Positions 45,533 to 53,974 of a DNA stretch of 64,000 nucleotides are shown here, in pieces. How positions within the stretch are numbered: position 1 is the first letter of the stretch; each line of letters starts with the position of its first letter. The translations under genes and the position numbers were made by a program. The notes under the pieces were generated by a model, which saw only the letters and a program-made list of their open reading frames with translations, had not been told where the DNA came from and searched no databases. The DNA comes from Sphingomonas beigongshangi (lineage in GTDB: Bacteria > Pseudomonadota > Alphaproteobacteria > Sphingomonadales > Sphingomonadaceae). The stretch is from assembly GCF_016820445.1 (NCBI RefSeq), contig NZ_JADHDT010000005.1:186001-250000 (forward strand), given 5' to 3'.

Positions 45533-46222
45533 TCAACTGACGAACATCGCCTCGACGATCGCCTGCATCAGAACGCCCCGAGGCACCGGAACGCTGACCG
45601 ACGTGTAGCCCTGATTCTCGGCACGGCGCTGGCCATACAGGCCGATCCACGACCGCCCATGCTGGCGCCAGGCACGCTGTAGCGCCGGGACCGGTAGCAG
45701 GACACACGTGGCTGCGGGCGCATGGGCATAGGCGATGAAGTCGCATGCCAGCGGCTTCTGCACCCACCCGGGCGATTGCCGCGTCTCGTCCGACCAGCGC
45801 TCCAGTAGCACATCAGGCCAGTCCTGCGTCCGGATCTTCTCGTCGACGGTGTAGGTCCGGCCGCAGGACAGCGTCAGCAGACGATCGATACCGCCGCGCT
45901 GTGCCCAACCGTCGTGCTTGACGGCCACCGCGGACATCAGCGTCGGGAATGCGCGCCTGTATATCGGCAGCCACCAGTCGGGGCCGTATTGCTCCGCGAG
46001 GTCGTGGCTATCCTGAAACCGATGAACACGGCCAAAGCCCGCCGCTCGCGATCTGCGGGCGACGGGCTGGTGCTTCAGCGGCCGAGGCGATGCCGGCTGC
46101 CATGATGCGAGGCTATTCGTGGGGTGTCTCCTGCTTGTAGCGGTAGCCGCCGAACCGGTCCTTGAGCGGGCCGGCGGATTGATCGTCGCCGTAGATCGGG
46201 ATGTAACCGCGACCGGGGTCAT
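45533..46222 (-). CDS. Phage-type PD-(D/E)xK-like protein, 5' end unresolved (possible frameshift)
   Basis: The recognisable protein starts near 46025 with FQDSHDLAEQYGPDWWLPIYRRAFP and includes YTVDEKIRTQDWPDVLLERWSDETR, where D-E-K resembles a nuclease-fold core, and SVPVPRGVLMQAI. In this frame there is no ATG, GTG or TTG between the upstream gene's stop and that segment; the start given here (46222) lies inside the neighbour. An ATG at 46103 is well placed but one base out of frame, so a single-base indel is likely. The function is unknown. Confidence 0.55.
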   Translation of the reverse strand: MTPVAVTSRSTATINPPARSRTGSAATATSRRHPTNSLASWQPASPRPLKHQPVARRSRAAGFGRVHRFQDSHDLAEQYGPDWWLPIYRRAFPTLMSAVAVKHDGWAQRGGIDRLLTLSCGRTYTVDEKIRTQDWPDVLLERWSDETRQSPGWVQKPLACDFIAYAHAPAATCVLLPVPALQRAWRQHGRSWIGLYGQRRAENQGYTSVSVPVPRGVLMQAIVEAMFVS

Positions 46223-46526
46223 CGTCGGCGGCGCCCCAGAGGACTTGGCCGCTCCGCATTATTGGGCCGCAGCCGTCGTCGCCGGTGATGTCTATGTCGA
46301 CTTCCGGCTCGAGGTCAGGGTCGCCGTCGATCTCGTCCATTCGATCGATCAGCCGCTCGGTGAGGCGGGCTAGCTCGGCGCGGGGCAGCGATGGTATGGC
46401 CGCCAGCAACTGGCCCAGCGTCACTGCATCATCCCGCCGCGCCCACTCCCGGCGCCGGCGGCGTGGCCAGGGCGAGCCAGTACGATGCTGACCGGGGCGG
46501 GCGGGGTGCATCAGGCCCATGATCAT
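46113..46526 (-). CDS. Hypothetical phage-element protein
   Basis: 137 residues. It has an Arg-rich N-terminus, then VTLGQLLAAIPSLPRAELARLTERLIDRMDEIDGDPDLEPEVDIDITGDDG, an acidic middle of the kind seen in small proteins of alphaproteobacterial phages. Its ATG overlaps the upstream stop (ATGA). Not recognised beyond that. Confidence 0.6.
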   Translation of the reverse strand: MIMGLMHPARPGQHRTGSPWPRRRRREWARRDDAVTLGQLLAAIPSLPRAELARLTERLIDRMDEIDGDPDLEPEVDIDITGDDGCGPIMRSGQVLWGAADDDPGRGYIPIYGDDQSAGPLKDRFGGYRYKQETPHE

Positions 46527-46753
46527 GCCTCCCCGTTCTGCCGACGCTCGATCGTGACGCGCAGCGCCTCGGCGCGATCAGGATGCCCGACAATCTGAGC
46601 CATCAGCGGCGTCAGCTCGTCCGCGGGACAATGCTCGACCACCAGCCACAGCTTGCGCCCGGAGGCGAGGGCATAGCCGCCACCGATCTGGACGAGGTTG
46701 TGCAGCCAAGCGGTGGGGTTGAACGGTCGCGAGTCGATCGGGTTCGTTGCCAT
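46523..46753 (-). CDS. Hypothetical small protein
   Basis: 76 residues from MATNPIDSRPFNPTAWLHNLVQIGGGYALA. A WLHNLVQIGGGYALASGRKLWLVVEHCP core suggests a compact beta protein. It sits in the tight minus-strand run, 1 bp from its upstream neighbour and overlapping the downstream one by four. Confidence 0.6.
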   Translation of the reverse strand: MATNPIDSRPFNPTAWLHNLVQIGGGYALASGRKLWLVVEHCPADELTPLMAQIVGHPDRAEALRVTIERRQNGEA

Positions 46754-46754
46754 C

Positions 46755-47048
46755 TCAGCGGCCCTCCGCGGCGAGGATGCGGCGCGCATGGATCAGCAGC
46801 CGCTCGGCATTGTCCCCGTCGATGTTGCAGGCGCCACCGTCACACATGTGATCGAGCAGGCGAACGAACTCCGCCCAGGTGTTCGGCACGGCATGATCGG
46901 CGACGCGGAGCGCCTCAAACAGCTTAGCCGTCTCGGCTTCGAAGGCGGCGGGGTCGACGCTCTCCAGGTTTGCTGGCAGGCTGGTGAAATGATCGCGGGC
47001 GGCTTCGTTGGCCGACATCGCGGCGGCGAAGGTGGTCGTGTCCGACAT
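46755..47048 (-). CDS. Hypothetical small acidic helical protein
   Basis: 97 residues with a high Ala/Asp/Glu content, all-helical by eye (AAARDHFTSLPANLESVDPA-type repeats of helix formers, CDGGACNIDGDNAERLLIHARRIL). No family recognised. It is part of the same unit, 3 bp after the preceding gene. Confidence 0.6.
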   Translation of the reverse strand: MSDTTTFAAAMSANEAARDHFTSLPANLESVDPAAFEAETAKLFEALRVADHAVPNTWAEFVRLLDHMCDGGACNIDGDNAERLLIHARRILAAEGR

Positions 47049-47051
47049 CGG

Positions 47052-47294
47052 TCAGCCCTCCGCCAGCACGGCCGAAGCCGCGGCATCCATTGCGTCTACC
47101 TGCTGCTGAAGCCTCCGCAGGTGCTCCCCCAGCATCGACAGCAGGAAGCAGCCGTGATTGTGGTGATCCTTCGCAATTGCGCCCTCCGGCAGCATGCGGA
47201 ACAGCTCGGCGCCCTCGATGGCGGACAGCGTGGCGGCGGCGCAGGACACGCCCTCCTGAAGAAGGTTTAGCTGCGCTATGGTGTGGTCGGCCAT
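47052..47294 (-). CDS. Hypothetical small protein
   Basis: 80 residues. MADHTIAQLNLLQEGVSCAAATLSAIEGAELFRML, then HHNHGCFLLSMLGEHLRRLQQQVDAM. Helical, with a short His cluster. No family recognised. 3 bp after the upstream gene. Confidence 0.6.
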   Translation of the reverse strand: MADHTIAQLNLLQEGVSCAAATLSAIEGAELFRMLPEGAIAKDHHNHGCFLLSMLGEHLRRLQQQVDAMDAAASAVLAEG

Positions 47295-47297
47295 GGA

Positions 47298-47843
47298 TCA
47301 GCCCTCCTTCGCGACGCGGGCGAAGGCGAAGACGCCGTCGATCATGCGCTGCCCGGCGAGCTTCAGCATCGCCTGCAAGGCCTTTGCGGCGCCAAGTGCT
47401 TCTTCCTGGCTGTAGAGGCGCAAGTTGGCCGGAAGCTGGTCGGTATAGGCGTCGCCGATCCGCAGCGGCTCCGGCAGGCCGATGATCTTGGTGCCGTCAG
47501 GCTGGACGATCAGGCTGCCGCCCAGATCGTGCCACTGGCTGACCCATGCCATGATGGTTCCCGGCTCCGTCGCGAGGTGATGGGCGTCGAGCAGCAGCTG
47601 GCGGACGTGCGCCAGCGGCATGACGCCGAAGTCGTCGTAGCGCCGGATCAGCGCGTCGATCTTGTCCGCCATGGCGGCGGCGGTCCTCGGCCGCCTCTCG
47701 ACAAGCTGCGTCAGCGTTTCCTGCGAGGCGTTGGTGAGGCGGTTGATCTCCCGCTCGTCGTCGGCGCCGTCGAGCGCGGTGATCTCGCGCCGATAGCGGG
47801 TCAGCAGCGTCGAGAAGACGTTGGACAGGCTGATGGCGTTCAT
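47298..47843 (-). CDS. Hypothetical protein
   Basis: 181 residues, largely helical (LLTRYRREITALDGADDEREINRLTNASQETLTQLVERRP), with a small beta region WHDLGGSLIVQPDGTKIIGLPEP. No family recognised. It is the second gene of the minus-strand run, 3 bp after the first. Confidence 0.65.
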   Translation of the reverse strand: MNAISLSNVFSTLLTRYRREITALDGADDEREINRLTNASQETLTQLVERRPRTAAAMADKIDALIRRYDDFGVMPLAHVRQLLLDAHHLATEPGTIMAWVSQWHDLGGSLIVQPDGTKIIGLPEPLRIGDAYTDQLPANLRLYSQEEALGAAKALQAMLKLAGQRMIDGVFAFARVAKEG

Positions 47844-47846
47844 CGT

Positions 47847-48233
47847 TCAGCCCTCCATTTTCACGGCGTAGACGTCAGCGGCGGCGGCGTCGATCGCGTC
47901 GTTGACGCTGATCGAGCGGCACCAGGCATCGAACTGCGGATAAGCGGCTTCGCCGTGGGCGTGGTACGCATCGAGCGCACGCTGACCGTACGCGTCGCGG
48001 ATCGCCGACAGCGCTTCGGCACGATAGCCGGTGTAGCGGAACGCCTCACCTTCGCCGTAAGCGTGGAAGGCCTTTGACCATTCGCCAGCCGGCGGATGGG
48101 AAGCGCAGGACGCGAGTAGCATCTTGGCGCGGGCATCATCGGTCCAGCAAGCGGTGTTGTCGTTCGCGAGGAACGTGGTCGCAAGCGGGCTGGCGATTGC
48201 CAGCGCAGTAGTGATAAGAGCAGCGGTAGCCAT
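47847..48233 (-). CDS. Hypothetical protein with N-terminal hydrophobic segment
   Basis: 128 residues. MATAALITTALAIASPLATTFLA looks like a signal or anchor segment; the remainder (WSKAFHAYGEGEAFRYTGYRAEALSAIRDAYG) is helical. I chose the ATG at 48233 because AAGGA is seven bases before it; an ATG at 48248 is the alternative. It is the first gene of the run, reading away from the XRE regulator. Confidence 0.6.
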   Translation of the reverse strand: MATAALITTALAIASPLATTFLANDNTACWTDDARAKMLLASCASHPPAGEWSKAFHAYGEGEAFRYTGYRAEALSAIRDAYGQRALDAYHAHGEAAYPQFDAWCRSISVNDAIDAAAADVYAVKMEG

Positions 48234-48326
48234 GACAGATCCTTCCATGATCGGTTGTGGTCAGGCTGGGTTTGGAGGGCCTAATCTCCGTACCCAGCCG
48301 CTTGGTGATCGCTTTCATATCACCAC

Positions 48327-48359
48327 GAACGTTGGCGAACAAGTGCGAACTGATATAAT
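48327..48359 (+). promoter_or_regulatory. Promoter of the XRE regulator with three GAAC direct repeats
   Basis: GAAC occurs at 48327, 48337 and 48347, exactly 10 bp apart and so on one face of the helix. A perfect TATAAT (48354-48359) follows, with TTGGCG about 16 bp before it as the -35. Transcription should begin only a few bases before the ATG at 48369, so the mRNA is nearly leaderless. The repeats overlap the promoter, which suits self-repression. Confidence 0.6.
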
Positions 48360-48368
48360 TGCGATCAG

Positions 48369-48614
48369 ATGATGAACGTTGAGCAATGCCGAGCCGCAAG
48401 GGCATTGCTGAATTGGTCGGCGCAGGAGTTGGCGCAGCATGCCGGCATCGGTGTGGCGACGGTCCGCCGGTTTGAGAGCGGCAGCGCCGTAGCCCCTACA
48501 TCCGTAGAAAGCATGGCCCGCTGCCTGACGATCGCCGGTATCACCTTTATCGGCGCCGGGGAGGCGTCGGCGGGCGGCGGAGAAGGTGTGCGATTCACCC
48601 CGACCAGCGGCTGA
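48369..48614 (+). CDS. XRE-family helix-turn-helix regulator
   Basis: 81 residues. A single Cro/C1-type helix-turn-helix: CRAARALLNWSAQELAQHAGIGVATVRRFESGSAVAPTS. It resembles phage and element repressors of the short type. It is divergent from the seven-gene run, so it is the likely controller of that run and of itself. A second ATG is three bases downstream. Confidence 0.82.
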   Translation: MMNVEQCRAARALLNWSAQELAQHAGIGVATVRRFESGSAVAPTSVESMARCLTIAGITFIGAGEASAGGGEGVRFTPTSG

Positions 48615-49035
48615 TGACGTCAACCAGCTTACGCTGCCTGGTGCGCTAGGGTGACACTCCGCTGCAGTGTCTTTTTGTGGCCTCCAAGTTCGTCGGTAAC
48701 GACGCAGGGTCGGCAGGTTACAGGGCGGCCACGCTAAAACGGATTGCCCATCACGTCGCCACGAAGCCTCGGTGGAGGGACGTGCGGACTCAGCTTAACT
48801 CGGGGTGGTGAGCTTGCATCTGCCACCGCCTCCATCCGTCGGTCCGCGTTTTCCGAGTCAAAGCACGAGTTGCTATCGCATTCCGCGGACCCACAAACAC
48901 TGGCCGCCCCCAACAACGGCCTGAACCCTTACAGCCGCCCGCCCTAACCGGCGTGGTTGCGCGAGCGGCAAGAGCCACGCGGCTGATCGATCACGCTAGC
49001 AACTTAAACCAAGAGGATCAGGCGTGAGACCGCGA
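48615..49035. other. 420-bp stretch without a supported gene
   Basis: Open frames on both strands (about 60-67 codons) look like random GC-rich frames with no ribosome site. I see no repeat or RNA gene. Confidence 0.5.
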
Positions 49036-49284
49036 TCAGTTCCCGCGACGCTGACGATCCATTGCGTCGCTAGCAGCACTGCTGCTCGCGTTATCAATCT
49101 GCGCCCATTCCTCCGACGTGTGGCATATCATCTGGGCCATTCGTGTCCCGGTATTGGGGTCGCGCCGGCAGACCTGCTTGGCCTTCGCAGGCTTGGCCGG
49201 CTTCTCATTTGCCGGCTGCAACTGCTGCGCCAATGCAGCCCCCGGCAGGAGAACGGTGGCGAGGGCAAGAGCAGCGAGCTTCAT
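49036..49284 (-). CDS. Small secreted protein
   Basis: 82 residues. It has a clean signal peptide (KLAALALATVLLPGAALAQ), then a Lys/Pro/Ala linker, then VCRRDPNTGTRMAQMICHTSEEWAQI with two Cys that could form a disulfide. Many sphingomonads carry similar proteins of unknown role. AAGGA precedes the ATG by eight bases. Confidence 0.75.
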   Translation of the reverse strand: MKLAALALATVLLPGAALAQQLQPANEKPAKPAKAKQVCRRDPNTGTRMAQMICHTSEEWAQIDNASSSAASDAMDRQRRGN

Positions 49285-49430
49285 TAGGCAATCCTTCTGG
49301 AGATTCGACTCAAGCCTAGCAGCATTCCGCTTGCGCTTGGAAGAGAAGGCAAGGCTCGAATCGTGGAGCGCACAGCACGCTTGGATGCCCCTGCCCGCAA
49401 CTTTTATCTCAAGGCGGGGCAGCGATGAGG

Positions 49431-49658
49431 CTAAGCACCCTCTTCGACAGCGATCCGCTCAATTTCAACGGCCGACAGGCGCTTGCCGTCAGTCAATTCC
49501 GCGAAGAAGCAGTCTCGCCCGTCGTCCGGCTCATTCCGCAAATATCGAGCGCATTCTAACAACGTGCCTTCCATAGTGCTTTCCTGCTGCGGCTTACCGT
49601 CAGCACCGTCCGGCAGGCGGCGGTAAAGCGTCGCGCGATCGTGCAGCAGTCCGGGCAT
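49431..49658 (-). CDS. Hypothetical small protein
   Basis: 75 residues, MPGLLHDRATLYRRLPDGADGKPQQ, then LLECARYLRNEPDDGRDCFFAELTDGKRLSAVEIERI. No family recognised. GGAGACGACC before the ATG is a plausible ribosome site, nearly the same as that of the 26-codon gene just upstream. Confidence 0.55.
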   Translation of the reverse strand: MPGLLHDRATLYRRLPDGADGKPQQESTMEGTLLECARYLRNEPDDGRDCFFAELTDGKRLSAVEIERIAVEEGA

Positions 49659-49727
49659 CTGGTCGTCTCCGTGAAGCCATCGCTCAACGGATCAAACTGG
49701 TGGAAGTGTCCTACGTTCGCGAACCGG

Positions 49728-49808
49728 TCAGCGGCCGGCGCGAAGCTCATAGGCGATGACACCGAGGTTCGCTGCGATGAAAACGGACATGCTCATGTAG
49801 AAGGCCAT
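49728..49808 (-). CDS. 26-residue membrane peptide
   Basis: The ATG at 49806-49808 has GGGAG seven bases before it and reads MAFYMSMSVFIAANLGVIAY, ending ELRAGR: one short membrane helix and a basic end. It lies 69 bp before the next small gene on the same strand. Very short, so support is modest. Confidence 0.4.
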   Translation of the reverse strand: MAFYMSMSVFIAANLGVIAYELRAGR

Positions 49809-50411
49809 CGGTCGTCTCCCGCGTGTGCCGGCGATGCGGCTGGTCGTCGCAGGTTTTGATGGCACTGCTAAGGTTTACGGCTGGTGAGCATTGCACTCCT
49901 CATCCGCGAACTTGCGGCAGCCGGTGCTCCGCCTGAGGTAATTGCCATTGCTGTCTAAGCGTAGGCCAGTGGCTCCTGCGAGTTGCTGGCGTCGCGGGGG
50001 CGGATAGCTGGCCATTCCTGCGCATTTTCCTGACCGTGATCGCCGGATGGATTATCGCAGAGCGTCACATCTAGACTGCCTTTGGCCTTACGGGCGGGTG
50101 GCAGCTTTCCCCCGAAGCGGACGTTCCGCTTTCGCCCAGGAGCGGACATTCCGCTTCCGCCCAAGCCCGGACGCTGAGGCGAACCATCGCTGTTCCCGAG
50201 AGCCGCCATACGTTCAGCCTAACCATTCCCGGTTCCCCCTCCTCGAAGGCCAATTTCGGGAAAGAGCAAGTGTGAACATATTTTGGGAGAGGCGATGCCT
50301 TTGGCGCGTTTCGGCACGGTCAGAAAGGCCGCTTCCACGATACGGGTCGGTTTTTTGGGAAGGGTGACGAAGCTTGGCCGCCCAACAAAATGGGAAAATA
50401 TGTCGGCGTCC
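49809..50411. other. 600-bp spacer with palindromic repeats
   Basis: I see no gene with a good start here. The stretch includes a tandem pair of 25-bp palindromic repeats at 50116-50165 and short open frames only. It may be a remnant of older insertions. Confidence 0.5.
50116..50165. repeat. Tandem 25-bp palindromic repeats
   Basis: Two copies of a unit beginning AGCGGACRTTCCGCT and ending YCGCCCARG (50116-50140 and 50141-50165). Each has the inverted pair AGCGGA/TCCGCT around three bases. Degenerate copies occur near 50960-50990 and 52110-52124. Confidence 0.65.
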
Positions 50412-50810
50412 TCACCCGTCCCGAAACCCGGCAGCTATGTCCTGAAGCTGCTTGATCCGCGCCAAGGTCAGTTCCGTTTCGCACCGGCTGGCAATTATCG
50501 CTTGAAGGGACCCGCCTTGAGCATAGTCACTTTCTAGTTCACATTGAGCATCGCGATACTTCAGCCATGCACGCTGAGCGTTCTTCAGGTCTTGCACGGC
50601 AGCGGGTGCGCCCCGTCTTTGGTTGGGGACAAACGCCCGATCCGCTTCGCTGGCAGCCTTGAGCACGTCCGGCCACCGCCGATTTAGCTCAGCATCCGCT
50701 CGGTCATAAGCACCTGTCCAACATTGCGCGATTTCGACGTCGCCACCTGCGTTGTCACATGGGGAAGTGGGAACCGGTTTGGCTTGAAGCAGAAGAGCAG
50801 CCAACAACAT
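50412..50810 (-). CDS. Lysozyme-inhibitor LprI / DUF1311-like secreted protein
   Basis: 132 residues. It has a short signal (MLLAALLLQAKPVPTSP), then CDNAGGDVEIAQCW, AYDRADAELNRRWPDVLKAA and LKNAQRAWLKYRDAQCELESDYA, the Cys pattern of the LprI/DUF1311 family. The signal peptide is shorter than usual, so the true start may lie upstream. Confidence 0.7.
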   Translation of the reverse strand: MLLAALLLQAKPVPTSPCDNAGGDVEIAQCWTGAYDRADAELNRRWPDVLKAASEADRAFVPNQRRGAPAAVQDLKNAQRAWLKYRDAQCELESDYAQGGSLQAIIASRCETELTLARIKQLQDIAAGFRDG

Positions 50811-51160
50811 GATGCTATCCCTATTCTTGCGACTGACGCGAAGGCCACCATATCTGATTAGTGTATTTCGACAACGCCTCCGCTTTCCCGAAACCCGATC
50901 GTTTTTGGGAAATGGCGGTGCTACGAGATGTCGGCTAAGGCCCTCGGCGTCCCCGTAAGCAGACATTCCACTTTCCTCCCAATAGCGGACGTTCGCGGCG
51001 GAGACGTCCTTCGCCCTGGTCACGAATATCGCGGCGGCAGGGGAGCCGCGGTACCCGCTTCGGAGCTACCCGTACCCAATCGAGCCACAGGCGATGACTC
51101 GTTTGTCATTGGTGCAGGATGTGACCTGCAGATAACAGCGGCCCATACTTCGAGGAAACG
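50811..51160. other. 350-bp spacer
   Basis: No gene is supported. It contains degenerate copies of the palindromic repeat near 50960-50990 (AGCAGACATTCCACT and AGCGGACGTTC). Confidence 0.5.
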
Positions 51161-51502
51161 ATGGCTATGGTACGGCTCGCCTTCTCAATTGCTGCTGGTC
51201 TGCTCCTGACGTCCGCCGCGCAGGCCGGCTCAAGCTCCTCCCGCCCGGCCTGCATGATGACCGTGCTCGCCCCGACGCGCGCCATCGAAAATCCGAAAGC
51301 CACGATGGCAAAAGGAACGTCGTGGGGGCCAGCTACGCAGATGCGGACGAATCTGGCTGACGGACATGTAAGCTACTGTGCGCACGGCGATTACTGCTAC
51401 CCGGCAGATCATCTTCGCTTTGTCACACCCTGCACACCTGACGCGTCGCCAATGGCAGCTGTTGGCCAAGATGGCGATCGAACCTACGGCCTGCACGGGT
51501 AG
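51161..51502 (+). CDS. Small secreted protein
   Basis: 113 residues. A signal peptide (MVRLAFSIAAGLLLTSAAQAG) is followed by a Ser-rich start and a Cys-containing body (YCAHGDYCYPADHLRFVTPC) that probably forms disulfides. GAGGAAACG precedes the ATG. No family recognised. Confidence 0.65.
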   Translation: MAMVRLAFSIAAGLLLTSAAQAGSSSSRPACMMTVLAPTRAIENPKATMAKGTSWGPATQMRTNLADGHVSYCAHGDYCYPADHLRFVTPCTPDASPMAAVGQDGDRTYGLHG

Positions 51503-51625
51503 CTCTGCCGTCGCGCCGCTAGTCAGCCGCTTGCCAGCGATCGGTACCCGCTCGCGCTATGGCGCTACCCAACGTCCGCATCCGGCCACTTGCGTACTGT
51601 CTGCGGCGGCCGCACACGTTCGATC

Positions 51626-52087
51626 ATGACTGACGCCGCAAACGTAATTGCCTTGGACCACGTAGGCTTCGCTGTGTCGTCGTTGGACACGGCCGTCCAG
51701 TTCTGGACAGAGGCGCTCGATTTTACCCTTGAGCGACAATCGGAGATGGGCGGCGACTTCCTGCACCAGGTGACAGGTGTCGTTGACCCGAAGGTGCGTA
51801 CAGCGATTGTCAGGGCACCCGACGGCTTCTTGGTCGAATTGTTAGAATATTCGACTGGGTTGCAGAACGGGACGGTTTCCGACAGCGCAGGCTCGATCGG
51901 AGCGGCCCATCTAGCTCTGACCGTTACAGATATTCATGCCGCCATCGCCCGTGTCGAGGCGGCAGGATGGAGAGCAAAGGGGAGACCGCTGCCGATCCCT
52001 GGTGGTCCACGCATGGGAACCTTGGTGGTCTACGTGTCGGGCCCCGATCATGTCACGATAGAATTTATGCAGCCGTCAGGCAGTTAA
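51626..52087 (+). CDS. VOC-family (glyoxalase-like) protein
   Basis: 153 residues. LDHVGFAVSSLDTAVQFWTEALDF, then VRAPDGFLVELLEY, then AAHLALTVTDIHAAIARVEAAGW and VYVSGPDHVTIEFMQP show the two VOC modules with His and Glu metal candidates. Substrate unknown. It is longer and better preserved than its neighbours. Confidence 0.85.
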   Translation: MTDAANVIALDHVGFAVSSLDTAVQFWTEALDFTLERQSEMGGDFLHQVTGVVDPKVRTAIVRAPDGFLVELLEYSTGLQNGTVSDSAGSIGAAHLALTVTDIHAAIARVEAAGWRAKGRPLPIPGGPRMGTLVVYVSGPDHVTIEFMQPSGS

Positions 52088-52162
52088 TGGGCTGGCAGCA
52101 ACTTCCCTCCCAATAGCGGACATTAGGAGCCGCTTACGGGTCGATCTCCGCATGATGCCGAC

Positions 52163-53431
52163 CTATGCTTTCACTGTGGGCACCTCGGCCAGCCTTGTTG
52201 TCCAAGCAGGGGAGCGCATTGCAGAGCGCAGCTTCCACTCGCGCTTAAATCCCTGCGACGCCGTGACTGCGGTCCACTTGCCGAACTTGCCATTGATCTC
52301 GTCGAGCGCGCTCATCAGCCGATCACGTCTTGCGGTGTCGCCTTCGAACAGCGTGCGGGGGCGGCGGTCGGCGGCGAAGAGGTCGTCCAGCATGACGCCG
52401 GCCTTCGTATACGCGTAACCATCTCGCCAGGCTCGTTCAGCACCGCGACGGGCAGCAGCGATCAGCTCCAGGCTGTCATTGGTCATCGGGTGCAACGTCA
52501 CCGTGCGCGATCCGGCGTATTGAGGCCGCTCAGGCTTGTGACGGTTGGTGTGGAAGAAGATGGTCAGTCGGGCAGCAACGAGGCCATGCTGCCGCAGCTT
52601 CTCGCCAGCACGCATGGCATATTGGCTAAGCGCGCCCATCATCAGATCGAACGTCGTCACCGGCGTCCCGAAGGAGCGGGTCACCGCCATGCCTTTCCTC
52701 TGCGGCTCGACCATCTCCACCGCAGCGGAGGGCACCCCGCGCAACTCGGCGACTAAGCGCTCCAGCACGACGGTGCCGACCGCCCGTGCCTGCTTCATGG
52801 GCATGTCGCGCAGCATGCCGGCCGTCGTGATGCCGAGGTCGTTTAGCTTTCGCGCCGTAGCGCCGCCGATACCCCACACATCCTCAACGGGGAACGCCTG
52901 CATCACCTCATGCCGGAGCCGCTCGTCGCGAAGATCGGCCACGCCGTCAAAGCTGGGGTTCTTCTTGGCGGCGGCGTTCGCCAGCTTCGCCAGCGTCTTG
53001 GTTTCCGCGATCCCCACGCACGTCGGGATCGTCGTCCACCGGCGCACCTGATCGCGCATCTTGTGGGCGTGAGCGACAAGGTCCCGGTCTTCGAAGCCGG
53101 CGAGGTCGAGGAACGTCTCGTCTATCGAATAGATCTCAAAGTCGCGGGCGAACGCCTCGCACGCGGCGAGTACGCGGCGCTGCATGTCGCCGTACAGCGT
53201 GTAATTGGACGACAGGACCCGGATGTGATGCCGGCGTACGAGGTCACGCAGGTGGTGGATGGGATCACCCATCTTGATGCCCAACGCCTTTGCTTCGGCA
53301 GATCGAGCAATGGCACAGCCGTCGTTGTTGGAGAGCACGATGACGGGCGCCCCGACCAGGCTGGCGTCGAACGCCCGTTCGCACGAGACGTAATAGTTGT
53401 TGCAGTCGATCAGCGCGATTGGCGTGCTCAT
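52163..53431 (-). CDS. umuC: Y-family DNA polymerase, UmuC type
   Basis: 422 residues. Catalytic acids are in [16 protein letters not shown] and [30 protein letters not shown] is the UmuC signature. The C-terminal part has the UmuC-specific domain. It should bind UmuD' to bypass DNA lesions. It overlaps umuD by four bases, and the pair lies in the accessory region. Confidence 0.95.
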   Translation of the reverse strand: MSTPIALIDCNNYYVSCERAFDASLVGAPVIVLSNNDGCAIARSAEAKALGIKMGDPIHHLRDLVRRHHIRVLSSNYTLYGDMQRRVLAACEAFARDFEIYSIDETFLDLAGFEDRDLVAHAHKMRDQVRRWTTIPTCVGIAETKTLAKLANAAAKKNPSFDGVADLRDERLRHEVMQAFPVEDVWGIGGATARKLNDLGITTAGMLRDMPMKQARAVGTVVLERLVAELRGVPSAAVEMVEPQRKGMAVTRSFGTPVTTFDLMMGALSQYAMRAGEKLRQHGLVAARLTIFFHTNRHKPERPQYAGSRTVTLHPMTNDSLELIAAARRGAERAWRDGYAYTKAGVMLDDLFAADRRPRTLFEGDTARRDRLMSALDEINGKFGKWTAVTASQGFKREWKLRSAMRSPAWTTRLAEVPTVKA

Positions 53432-53856
53432 GGAGCGACGCGGCGGGCGACGGCGACGACGACACCCCAGATCTCGACAAACTCATCGACGAGGATGTGC
53501 GGGTAGCCCTCCGTTTCGGGCACCAGCCAGTGCCGCCCGTCCATGTAACGCAGGCGCTTCAACGTCCGCTCGCCATGCACCAGCGCGACCACGATCGATC
53601 CCGCGCGGGCGGTCTTGGCGCGATTGACGACGATCAGGTCACCGTCGTTGATGCCGATGCCGGACATGGAATGCCCATCGACGCGCATGGTGTAGCTCGC
53701 CGCGGGATGCTCGACGAGCCAGGCGCCCAGATCGATCGGCTCTTCCATGTCGTCCTGCGCCGGCGACGGAAACCCGGCGGGCGTTCGAAGCAGGAGCAGG
53801 GGCGTCTCACGCGGGACAAGCTCATAGGGTATTTCGTGCAGGCGCAGCGTGTTCAT
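53428..53856 (-). CDS. umuD: UmuD-type SOS mutagenesis protein (LexA-like peptidase)
   Basis: 142 residues. Self-cleavage should occur at Ala27-Gly28 ([10 protein letters not shown]); catalytic Ser is Ser63 in DGHSMSG and Lys is Lys100 in GERTLKRL. There is no DNA-binding domain, so it is UmuD and not LexA. A LexA box lies 38 bp upstream of the start. Confidence 0.94.
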   Translation of the reverse strand: MNTLRLHEIPYELVPRETPLLLLRTPAGFPSPAQDDMEEPIDLGAWLVEHPAASYTMRVDGHSMSGIGINDGDLIVVNRAKTARAGSIVVALVHGERTLKRLRYMDGRHWLVPETEGYPHILVDEFVEIWGVVVAVARRVAP

Positions 53857-53893
53857 CTCGAATCCTCAGTCGCGCGCATTGTAACGCCCGCCG

Positions 53894-53908
53894 GAACGAA
53901 AACGGAAC
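53894..53908 (-). promoter_or_regulatory. LexA (SOS) box, alphaproteobacterial type
   Basis: On the minus strand GTTC-CGTTTTC-GTTC is an exact GTTC-N7-GTTC direct repeat, the alphaproteobacterial LexA site, 38 bp before umuD. It should place umuDC under SOS control. Confidence 0.88.
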
Positions 53909-53974
53909 ATAGAATCGAAACAGCTTGTCGCATGGCCGTCTCGCGTCTCGTCTGGTCCGCGCTATGCCGGTCAA

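Noticed and set aside
48734..48947. Short open frames on both strands at 48.7-48.9 kb
   Set aside because: They overlap each other antisense, lack ribosome sites and have random-looking composition.
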